Assembly: GCA_937125455.1 (NCBI GenBank)
Contig: CAKZLK010000057.1
Location: forward strand, 1 to 64,000
Length of the DNA: 64,000 nt
DNA from: an uncultured Aequorivita sp.
GTDB taxonomy: Bacteria; Bacteroidota; Bacteroidia; Flavobacteriales; Flavobacteriaceae
Direction: 5' to 3'
Below the pieces are notes generated by a model. The model worked only from the letters and a program-made list of their open reading frames with translations. It did no database searches and was not told the origin of the DNA. The translations under genes were made by a program, and so were the position numbers. Positions within the stretch are counted from its first letter, which is position 1, and every line of letters starts with the position of its first letter. Shown one piece after another: positions 32,024-40,186 of this stretch.

Positions 32024-33355
32024 ATGCAGTACATTTCGAATATACTTTTCACAATTGCCCTTGCAGCGGGTATTGGCTATTTTACTATCAACATTCGTAA
32101 AATAATCCGAAACATAAAATTAGGACACGAAGTTGACGCTTCAGATAATACAGCCCAAAGATGGAGCAATGTAGTTCGCATTGCGCTCGGGCAATCAAAA
32201 ATGGTTGTTCGCCCCATTCCTGGGTTGCTTCACATCTTTGTTTACGTTGGTTTTGTTATTATCAATATTGAAGTGCTTGAAATTATCATAGACGGCATTT
32301 TCGGAACACACAGAGTTCTTTTTTCAATTCTTCCTGCTGGTTTATACAACTTTTTGATTGCTTCTTTTGAAATATTGGCACTACTGGTTTTGGTTGGTGT
32401 TATTCTTTTTTGGACACGAAGAAATATTCAAAAACTGCAACGCTTTTGGAAACCGGAAATGAAAGGCTGGCCAAAAAACGACGGGAACTATATCCTATAT
32501 TTTGAAATGGTACTCATGGTGCTTTTTCTTACTATGAATGCCGCCGATCAATCGCTTCAATCATTAGGCGTAGCGCATTATGTTGAGGCAGGATCATTTC
32601 CAATAAGCCAGTTTATTGCACCACTTTTTAACGGACTTTCCGAAGGAACACTAATCATCATAGAACGAGGAGCTTGGTGGCTGCATATTTTGGGAATACT
32701 TGTGTTTTTGAATTATCTATACTTTTCAAAGCATCTTCATATCATCTTGGCGTTTCCAAATGTTTATTTTGGAAAAGTGGTTCCAAAAGGAAAATTTAAA
32801 AACCTGGATTCGGTTACCAACGAAGTGAAAATGATGATGGATCCAAATGTAGATCCATTTGCCGCACCTGCGGAAGGAGCAGCAGACGCCCCTGCAAAAT
32901 TCGGCGCCAGCGATGTGATGGATTTAAGTCGAATCCAATTACTGAATGCTTACACGTGTACAGAATGTGGACGATGCACTAGTGAATGTCCCGCAAATAT
33001 TACAGGAAAAAAACTTTCGCCTCGAAAAATAATGATGGACACTCGTGACCGTTTGGAAGAAATAGGGGAGAACATCAATAAAAATGGTGAGTTTAAACCC
33101 GATGGAAAACAGCTTTTGGATGATTACATAACCAGAGAAGAACTTTGGGCTTGTACCACTTGTAATGCTTGTGTTGAAGCTTGCCCCGTAAGCATAGATC
33201 CTTTGAGTATTATTATGGATATGCGCCAGTATTTGGTAATGGAGCAATCTGCGGCGCCATCAGAGTTGAACGTTTCAATGACCAATATTGAAAACAATGG
33301 GGCGCCTTGGCCATACAATCAAATGGATAGATTAAACTGGGAAAATGAGAATTAG
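32024..33355 (+). CDS. Membrane (Fe-S)-binding protein, NarI/HdrE-like TM domain plus two 4Fe-4S clusters (HdrD/DsrK-like)
   Basis: Several TM helices; CTECGRCTSECPAN and CTTCNACVEACPVS ferredoxin-type motifs. Confidence 0.88.
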   Translation: MQYISNILFTIALAAGIGYFTINIRKIIRNIKLGHEVDASDNTAQRWSNVVRIALGQSKMVVRPIPGLLHIFVYVGFVIINIEVLEIIIDGIFGTHRVLFSILPAGLYNFLIASFEILALLVLVGVILFWTRRNIQKLQRFWKPEMKGWPKNDGNYILYFEMVLMVLFLTMNAADQSLQSLGVAHYVEAGSFPISQFIAPLFNGLSEGTLIIIERGAWWLHILGILVFLNYLYFSKHLHIILAFPNVYFGKVVPKGKFKNLDSVTNEVKMMMDPNVDPFAAPAEGAADAPAKFGASDVMDLSRIQLLNAYTCTECGRCTSECPANITGKKLSPRKIMMDTRDRLEEIGENINKNGEFKPDGKQLLDDYITREELWACTTCNACVEACPVSIDPLSIIMDMRQYLVMEQSAAPSELNVSMTNIENNGAPWPYNQMDRLNWENEN

Positions 33356-33393
33356 TAATTAATTCATTTTTTTTGAATTAAAAACGAAATACA

Positions 33394-33828
33394 ATGAAGA
33401 AAGAAAAGGTAGAAAAAATGCTGCACGAGAAAGTAGAAAAGGGAAAACATGTTAGTCCAATTCTTCCTGAAGGAACAAAAAACTACTTAATCGATATCGA
33501 CGGAACAATCACCGATGACATTCCTAATGAGGAACCTGAGCGCATGGCAACTTGTAAACCATTTCCAGACGCTTTGAAAACACTGAATAAATGGTATGAT
33601 GAAGGTCACATAATCTGTTTTTTCACCTCTCGTACAGAAGCCCATCGCGAAGTAACCGAAAATTGGCTTAACAAACACGGTTTTAAATATCACAGTATGT
33701 TGATGGGAAAACCACGCGGTGGAAACTATCATTGGGTGGATAACCATTTGGTAAAAGCAACCCGTTACAAAGGAAAATTCACCGATTTGGTGGAAAAAGA
33801 AGTAACCATAGAAGTATTTGAAGATTAA
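33394..33828 (+). CDS. HAD-superfamily phosphatase-like protein
   Basis: NYLIDIDGTITDD (motif I DxDGT), CFFTSRTEAHREVTENWL (motif II), KPRGGNYHWVDNH. Confidence 0.75.
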   Translation: MKKEKVEKMLHEKVEKGKHVSPILPEGTKNYLIDIDGTITDDIPNEEPERMATCKPFPDALKTLNKWYDEGHIICFFTSRTEAHREVTENWLNKHGFKYHSMLMGKPRGGNYHWVDNHLVKATRYKGKFTDLVEKEVTIEVFED

Positions 33829-33839
33829 AAATTTCATAG

Positions 33840-34631
33840 ATGAGTGAACAAATAAAAGTCCCAACAATGGCCGAATATATGGCCCAAGGCAAAAAGCCTG
33901 AAGTTTTATTTTGGGTAGGTTGTGCAGGGAGCTTTGACGACCGTGCAAAAAAAATAACCAAAGCCTTTGTGAGATTACTCAACAAAGCAAATATAGACTT
34001 CGCCGTTCTGGGAACTGAAGAAAGTTGTACAGGTGATCCCGCAAAAAGGGCAGGGAATGAGTTCCTGTTTCAAATGCAGGCAATGACAAATATTGAAGTG
34101 CTGAACGGTTATGAAATAAAAAAAATTGTAACTGCTTGTCCGCATTGCTTTAATACCATTAAAAACGAATATCCTGGACTTGGCGGTACGTATGAAGTTA
34201 TGCACCACACCCAATTTCTAAAATCCTTGATGGAAGAAGGGCGATTGAAAGTGGAAGGCGGAAAATTTAAAGGAAAACGAATTACTTTTCACGACCCCTG
34301 CTATTTGGGCAGAGCAAATGGTGAATATGAAGCTCCGCGACAACTGCTTCAAAAACTTGAAGTGGAATTGGTTGAAATGAAACGCTGCAAATCCCGTGGA
34401 CTTTGTTGCGGCGCTGGTGGCGCCCAAATGTTTAAGGAACCAGAAGCTGGAAATAAAGATATTAACGTGGAACGTACCGAAGAAGCTTTAGAGACTGCAC
34501 CTAAAATTATTGCTGCGGCTTGCCCGTTCTGCAATACTATGATGACCGATGGCGTTAAGGCTAAACACGCCGAAGATGATGTTCAAGTTTTGGACGTTGC
34601 AGAGATGATTGCAAATGCTGAAGATTTATAA
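33840..34631 (+). CDS. (Fe-S)-binding protein with two CCG (HdrB/LutA-type) domains
   Basis: CPHCFNTIKNEYP, HDPCYLGR, RGLCCGAGGAQMF, CPFCNTMMTDG. Confidence 0.92.
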   Translation: MSEQIKVPTMAEYMAQGKKPEVLFWVGCAGSFDDRAKKITKAFVRLLNKANIDFAVLGTEESCTGDPAKRAGNEFLFQMQAMTNIEVLNGYEIKKIVTACPHCFNTIKNEYPGLGGTYEVMHHTQFLKSLMEEGRLKVEGGKFKGKRITFHDPCYLGRANGEYEAPRQLLQKLEVELVEMKRCKSRGLCCGAGGAQMFKEPEAGNKDINVERTEEALETAPKIIAAACPFCNTMMTDGVKAKHAEDDVQVLDVAEMIANAEDL

Positions 34632-34634
34632 ATA

Positions 34635-35120
34635 ATGTTGATAGATTTTAAAAACCTGCCGGATGATTCCAGAGTATGGATATATCAGGCCAATAGAAAA
34701 TTAAGCGATGATGAAGTTGCTAAAATCACTGAATTATCAGAAGACTTCTTAACAAAATGGACAGCTCACGGCGCAGAGCTTGAAGCTGGTTTAGAGATTA
34801 AATATAACCGTTTTATCGTTATCGGACTCAATCAAGCCAATGCTTCGGCTTCTGGGTGTAGTATTGATGCTTCAGTGCATTTTATTCAATCACTTCAAGA
34901 AAAATTTGATGTGGATTTACTCGATAAAATGAATGTTACTTTCTATTCGGGTGAATATATTGCATACAAACCTTTGGCAGATTTCAGAAAAATGGCAAAG
35001 GATAAATCCGTTTCAAAAAATACCATTGTTTTTAATAACCTTATAAATACAAAAGCAGAATATCTTGAAAATTGGGAAGTTCCCGCCACGGAAAGTTGGC
35101 ACAATCGCTTTTTATCCTAA
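34635..35120 (+). CDS. Conserved flavobacterial protein of unknown function (family often labelled 'ABC transporter ATPase')
   Basis: 161-aa ORF 3 nt after the CCG protein gene; contains no visible Walker A or ABC signature. Confidence 0.75.
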   Translation: MLIDFKNLPDDSRVWIYQANRKLSDDEVAKITELSEDFLTKWTAHGAELEAGLEIKYNRFIVIGLNQANASASGCSIDASVHFIQSLQEKFDVDLLDKMNVTFYSGEYIAYKPLADFRKMAKDKSVSKNTIVFNNLINTKAEYLENWEVPATESWHNRFLS

Positions 35121-35136
35121 TACAATTTTCATTGTT

Positions 35137-38055
35137 ATGAAGAATTTTTTGCTCGTTTGTATTATCCTATTCATGTATTTCCCTGCAATTGCTCAGGAAA
35201 ATAATCCATTAATTGTTAAGAACGACTTTCAAAACCAAAAAAAATGGGTTGACAGTATTTACGACAATATGTCTTTGGAAGAAAAAATGGGCCAACTTTT
35301 TATGGCGGATATTTTTTCTAGCGACCCCAAAGAGAAAACAGATAAAATAAAGGATTTAATCTCCAATTATCATTTGGGCGGTGTTATTTTTTCAAAAGGA
35401 GGTCCTGTGCGCCAAGCCAAACTAAACAACGAATTTCAATCACTGGCCAAAGTGCCTTTAATGGTTGGTATGGATGCTGAATGGGGTCTGGCTATGCGTC
35501 TAGACTCAACGTACGCTTTTCCTTGGAATATGACCTTGGGAGCCATTACCGATAACAAAATAATTGAAAAAATAGGGCAACGCATTGGCGAGCAATCAAA
35601 ACGCTTGGGTGTGCATATAAACTTTGCACCTGTAGTGGATATTAATACAAATCCAAAAAATCCTATAATTGGCAACCGCTCTTTTGGAGAGGATAGAGAC
35701 AACGTTACGGAAAAAGCGCTCGCTTTTATGAAAGGAATGCAGAGTGCAGGAGTTATGGGGAGTGCAAAACATTTTCCAGGTCATGGTGATACGGAAGTGG
35801 ACAGCCACAAAACCTTGCCCACAGTCGATTTTTCAAGAGAACGACTGGATACTATTGAATTATATCCATATAAAAAACTTATAAGCCAAGGACTAAATAG
35901 CATCATGGTGGCACATTTAAATGTTCCTGCTTTAGAACCCCAAATGAATTACCCATCCTCGCTATCATCAAAAGTAGTTACTGATCTGTTGAAAAAAGAA
36001 TTGGGTTTTAATGGTCTTATTTTTACGGATGCATTAAATATGAAAGGTGCTTCCGATTTTAAAAAGCCCGGTGAGATTGAACTAGCGGCCTTCTTGGCTG
36101 GAAATGACGTCTTGTTAATTCCTGAAGATATACCCAAAGCGATGGAGTTTCTTATCAATTCATATACTGAAAATGTTATTACTGAAAAACGCTTGGCATA
36201 TTCGGTCAAGAAAATTCTTTATGCAAAATACAAAGTTGGCCTAAATCATTATAAACCAGTAAACCTACATTATTTGGTTGAAGATTTAAACTCTGTAAAC
36301 GATGATGCACTTTATGAAGAAGCAATGGATAACGCGCTTACGGTAATTAAAAATGACCGCGCCATTCTTCCTATAAAAGACCTGCAGAAGAAAAAGATTG
36401 CATATATAAACTTCGGAGATGATTCCGGTGAAGAATTTTTGAATGAACTAAAAAAATATGGGAACGTAGATTGGGTAAAGGGCAAAAGCCTTGATGATTA
36501 TGTGGAAAAATTGAAGGAATACAATTACGTCATCATCGGTTTTCACAAGTCGAACGATAATCCGTGGAAAAAATTTGAATTTTCGGAAAATGAACTGGTT
36601 TGGCTTTATGAAATTGCGCGAACAAATACAGTGATCCTTGATGTATTTGCTAGACCGTATGCTATGCTGGACTTAAAAACGACTACAAATTTTGAAGGTA
36701 TCGTGATGTCCTATCAAAACAGTAAAGTTTCACAACAGCTTTCTGCCCAGTTAATTTTTGGAGCACGAGAAGCAAAAGGTAAATTGCCCGTTTCATTGGG
36801 CGAAGATTTTCCTTTGAATACTTTTTTACAAACAAAATCCTTAAGACGGTTACAATATGGAACTCCCGAAAGTGTAGGCGTTAACAGTTATAAACTTCGA
36901 AAAATTGATTCCCTAGCCAATTTAGGCATTCGCGAAGGAATGTTTCCTGGAGCTCAAATACTGGTTGCACGAAAAGGGAAAGTTATTTATCAGAAAAATT
37001 TTGGCTACCACGAATACAACAAGAATCTTGAAGTGCGTGACACGAATGTTTACGACCTAGCTTCAATGACAAAGATATTGGCTGCTCTGCCACTAGTGAT
37101 GCAGTTGGTAGATAAAGGAGAATTAAGCCTAGATACCAAATTATCAGAAATGCTTCCTGAGTATAAAAACTCGAACAAAGCAAATATAAGTTTAAAGCAG
37201 ATGCTCTCACATTATGCCCGTTTCAAGGCATGGATTCCTTTTTATAGACACACTTTTAACGATGAAAAAACTGGAGTTTCCTCAAAATACTATTCAGATG
37301 TTCCTGGAAAGGATTTTAATGTAGAAGTTGCCAAAAATCTCTATATGCGAAGGGATTATATGGATACCATATTCAAGGACATTCGTGAGAGCGATCTCAA
37401 CCCAAAATTGGAATATAAGTACAGCGATCTACCGTATTATATTTTGAAAAAATATTTGGAGCAGAAATTCGGTAAACCCTTGGAAATGATTGTTCAAGAA
37501 AATTTATATGAGTCTTTGGGAGCCAATTATACGATGTATCATCCCTTAGATAAATTCTCAACAGATAATATTCCGCCTACGGAACAGGACGATCTTTTTA
37601 GAAAACAGAAAGTTCAGGGTTATGTGAACGACCAAGGCGCAGCAATGTTAGGGGGCGTGAGTGGTCACGCTGGATTGTTTAGCAATTCTAACGATGTAGC
37701 CAAAATGATGCAAATGTATCTTTGGAAGGGTTTTTATGGAGGCGTACGTTATTTTAAACCCGAAACAATGGATCTTTTCAACACTTGCTATTATTGCGAT
37801 AAAAACGTAAGGCGTGGTGTTGGTTTTGACAAACCGCAATTGGGAACTTCGGGTCCAACCTGTGGATGTGTCTCTATGACCAGTTATGGACATAGTGGTT
37901 TTACTGGAACATTTGGGTGGGCAGATCCAGAACAGGAAATCGTTTATATATTTTTGTCTAACCGAACCTTTCCTGATCCGGAAAACCGAAAGTTGATAAA
38001 AAGTGATTTGCGAAGCAGAATCCAAGAGGCTATTTATGACGCAATTGATTATTAA
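35137..38055 (+). CDS. Glycoside hydrolase family 3 domain fused to serine beta-lactamase-like hydrolase
   Basis: ATG at 35137 with signal peptide MKNFLLVCIILFMYFPAIAQ; GH3 KHFPGHGDTEVDSHKTLPTVDFSRERLDTIELYPYKKLI; C-terminal SxxK DLASMTKILAALPLVMQL and YSDLPYYIL. Confidence 0.92.
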   Translation: MKNFLLVCIILFMYFPAIAQENNPLIVKNDFQNQKKWVDSIYDNMSLEEKMGQLFMADIFSSDPKEKTDKIKDLISNYHLGGVIFSKGGPVRQAKLNNEFQSLAKVPLMVGMDAEWGLAMRLDSTYAFPWNMTLGAITDNKIIEKIGQRIGEQSKRLGVHINFAPVVDINTNPKNPIIGNRSFGEDRDNVTEKALAFMKGMQSAGVMGSAKHFPGHGDTEVDSHKTLPTVDFSRERLDTIELYPYKKLISQGLNSIMVAHLNVPALEPQMNYPSSLSSKVVTDLLKKELGFNGLIFTDALNMKGASDFKKPGEIELAAFLAGNDVLLIPEDIPKAMEFLINSYTENVITEKRLAYSVKKILYAKYKVGLNHYKPVNLHYLVEDLNSVNDDALYEEAMDNALTVIKNDRAILPIKDLQKKKIAYINFGDDSGEEFLNELKKYGNVDWVKGKSLDDYVEKLKEYNYVIIGFHKSNDNPWKKFEFSENELVWLYEIARTNTVILDVFARPYAMLDLKTTTNFEGIVMSYQNSKVSQQLSAQLIFGAREAKGKLPVSLGEDFPLNTFLQTKSLRRLQYGTPESVGVNSYKLRKIDSLANLGIREGMFPGAQILVARKGKVIYQKNFGYHEYNKNLEVRDTNVYDLASMTKILAALPLVMQLVDKGELSLDTKLSEMLPEYKNSNKANISLKQMLSHYARFKAWIPFYRHTFNDEKTGVSSKYYSDVPGKDFNVEVAKNLYMRRDYMDTIFKDIRESDLNPKLEYKYSDLPYYILKKYLEQKFGKPLEMIVQENLYESLGANYTMYHPLDKFSTDNIPPTEQDDLFRKQKVQGYVNDQGAAMLGGVSGHAGLFSNSNDVAKMMQMYLWKGFYGGVRYFKPETMDLFNTCYYCDKNVRRGVGFDKPQLGTSGPTCGCVSMTSYGHSGFTGTFGWADPEQEIVYIFLSNRTFPDPENRKLIKSDLRSRIQEAIYDAIDY

Positions 38056-38168
38056 AGGAAACAATGAAAAATACTGCTTCACTGAAGCCCCAAGGCAAAA
38101 ACCTAATGTAGCTTAAGCTTTAGACTGTACTATTTACCTTCAGTCTTGGATCTTATTAAAAAAAAAGT

Positions 38169-39305
38169 ATGAAAATAGCAATAGTATGTTACCCAACCTT
38201 CGGAGGAAGTGGAGTAGTTGCCACAGAACTGGGTTTAGCACTTGCCGAGCATGGGCACGAGGTTCATTTTATTACCTATAAGCAACCAGTTAGACTAGAA
38301 CTGCTCTCTAAGAATATTCATTTTCATGAGGTTTCCGTGCCTGTTTATCCGCTATTTCACTATCAACCCTATGAACTTGCACTTTCCAGCAAATTGGTAG
38401 ATATGGTAAAGCTTCATAAAATAGAAGTATTGCATGTGCATTATGCCATTCCGCATGCATATGCGGGCTATATGGCGAAAAAAATGCTAGAAGAAGAAAA
38501 TATCTATATTCCTATGGTAACAACACTCCACGGAACAGATATTACTTTGGTTGGAAACCATCCATTTTATAAACCAGCAGTAACATTCAGTATTAATAAT
38601 AGTGATGTTGTCACTTCTGTGTCAAAAAGTTTAAAGGAAGATACTTTAAGTCTTTTTGATATTAGAAAGGAAATTCATGTAGTCCCCAATTTTATTGATA
38701 TTCCAAACAAAATCAATCCTTTCACGGATTGCCAGCGTGATATGATGGCCAATAGAGACGAGCGGATAATATCACACGTTAGTAATTTTCGAAAAGTGAA
38801 ACGTGTAATAGATGTAATTGAAATCTTTGATCGCATTCAGAAAAAAATTCCATCAAAATTGATAATGGTAGGTGAAGGGCCTGAACGTGAGGCTTGCGAA
38901 TTGCTTTGTGAAAAGAAAGGTATCGAAGAAAAAGTATTGTTTGTAGGTAATAGTAATGAAGTTGATAAAATTTTATGTTTTACAGATTTATTCATTCTTC
39001 CTTCTGAAAAAGAAAGTTTCGGTCTCGCGGCTTTGGAAGCAATGGCCTGTGGCGTGCCGGTAATTTCTAGCAATACTGGTGGAGTACCTGAAGTTAACAT
39101 CGATGGAGTCAGTGGGTTTTTAAGTGATGTTGGAAATGTTGATGAAATGGCTGAAAATGCTTTGAAGATTTTAGCTACTGACGAATCATTAAATAAATTT
39201 AAAAAAGGGGCTATCGAGTCAGCAATGGTTTATGATACCAAGAAAATAGTGCCTTTGTATGAAAAACTTTATGAAGAGGCCATTCTTCAAATGAAAAGCT
39301 ATTAA
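38169..39305 (+). CDS. bshA: N-acetyl-alpha-D-glucosaminyl L-malate synthase BshA (GT4)
   Basis: MKIAIVCYPTFGGSGVVATELGLALAEHGHEVHFITYKQPVRL, HVHYAIPHAYAGYMAK, LHGTDITLVG, LPSEKESFGLAALEAMACGVPVISSNTGGVPE. Confidence 0.95.
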   Translation: MKIAIVCYPTFGGSGVVATELGLALAEHGHEVHFITYKQPVRLELLSKNIHFHEVSVPVYPLFHYQPYELALSSKLVDMVKLHKIEVLHVHYAIPHAYAGYMAKKMLEEENIYIPMVTTLHGTDITLVGNHPFYKPAVTFSINNSDVVTSVSKSLKEDTLSLFDIRKEIHVVPNFIDIPNKINPFTDCQRDMMANRDERIISHVSNFRKVKRVIDVIEIFDRIQKKIPSKLIMVGEGPEREACELLCEKKGIEEKVLFVGNSNEVDKILCFTDLFILPSEKESFGLAALEAMACGVPVISSNTGGVPEVNIDGVSGFLSDVGNVDEMAENALKILATDESLNKFKKGAIESAMVYDTKKIVPLYEKLYEEAILQMKSY

Positions 39306-39510
39306 TCTTTAATTTTCTTTTTAATAAATGCCGTTGAATTTTGTTTTTGTAGACTGGTATTTAAAGCTTTTGCTGTAAGGTTTTAGAGAGGGGTGGCAAT
39401 GTATATCTACATAATACTTTTCCATGATGCGCAAATTTTAATGAATTTTATAAAAAATGCAATAAAACATGATATTTTGAAACAGGATTTCCCCTGTTTT
39501 TTTAAAAGGA

Positions 39511-39540
39511 AAATGCCCCTTTTTATGTGGGGCATTTCTT
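39511..39540 (-). terminator. Hairpin terminator
   Basis: AAATGCCCC...GGGGCATTT stem; T/A tracts flank. Confidence 0.7.
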
Positions 39541-39555
39541 TAAAAATATTTTTTT

Positions 39556-40056
39556 TTAAAACTGATAACGTGCACTTAAACCTACATCAAAGCTTACGTC
39601 ATCCCTATAGCCCAAATTCGCTTGTGGTCTAAAATCAAAAGAAATAAGCAATGGGAAATCAAAGTTGTATTCTATCCCAACATCTCCCGTTAAAAAAGCA
39701 AATGCTTCAGAATCATTATACCTATCGTCATAAGGGTAATCCTTATTCTTTCGATCATAACTTACAACACCTGCACCCAAACCAGGACCAGCATACCAAT
39801 TGAAACCACCGTCAATATTCCAAACCCATTGATAGATTCCAGTAAGCTTTACAGCATCCCAATAAGGCTTACTGTGGAAAGCCAACCCAAGTTCCAATCG
39901 GTTATTGTCACCAACAGCACGCTGATAGTTTACTTCTGGGCCAAAGCCATCACTTTCGCTTAGGCGAATCCCTATTGCATTTTTTGAAATTTCTTGAGCA
40001 CTAGCCTGCCATCCAAATGCAGTAACCATAAACATTAAAAAAATTGCTTTTTTCAT
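39556..40056 (-). CDS. Small outer-membrane beta-barrel-like secreted protein
   Basis: Signal peptide (MKKAIFLMFMVTAFGWQASAQ); alternating strands; terminal aromatic GLSARYQF. Confidence 0.75.
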   Translation of the reverse strand: MKKAIFLMFMVTAFGWQASAQEISKNAIGIRLSESDGFGPEVNYQRAVGDNNRLELGLAFHSKPYWDAVKLTGIYQWVWNIDGGFNWYAGPGLGAGVVSYDRKNKDYPYDDRYNDSEAFAFLTGDVGIEYNFDFPLLISFDFRPQANLGYRDDVSFDVGLSARYQF

Positions 40057-40186
40057 AATTCTTCTTTTAGTTAATAAGCTGTAAAAGTAAGTCTATTACT
40101 AAGTAGCAATAGTTAATAGCGTGCCAATCCTTAATTAAAAATCTACAAAGTTTTGTTAAGGATTTTTCTACATTTACAGTACGAAT

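Noticed and set aside
33487-33948. 153-aa minus-strand ORF
   Set aside because: Antisense to the HAD gene and the start of the CCG protein gene; composition consistent with a shadow frame.
37648-38082. 144-aa minus-strand ORF
   Set aside because: Antisense to the GH3-serine hydrolase C-terminus.
39393-39632. 79-aa plus-strand ORF after bshA
   Set aside because: Runs through a terminator hairpin and into antisense of the beta-barrel gene; not credible as coding.
40141-40186. Bacteroidetes-type promoter (TTTG / TAnnTTTG) upstream of the FAD-oxidase gene
   Set aside because: TTTTG and TACATTTA are present but the spacing of about 13-14 nt is too short for the expected roughly 19-20 nt.
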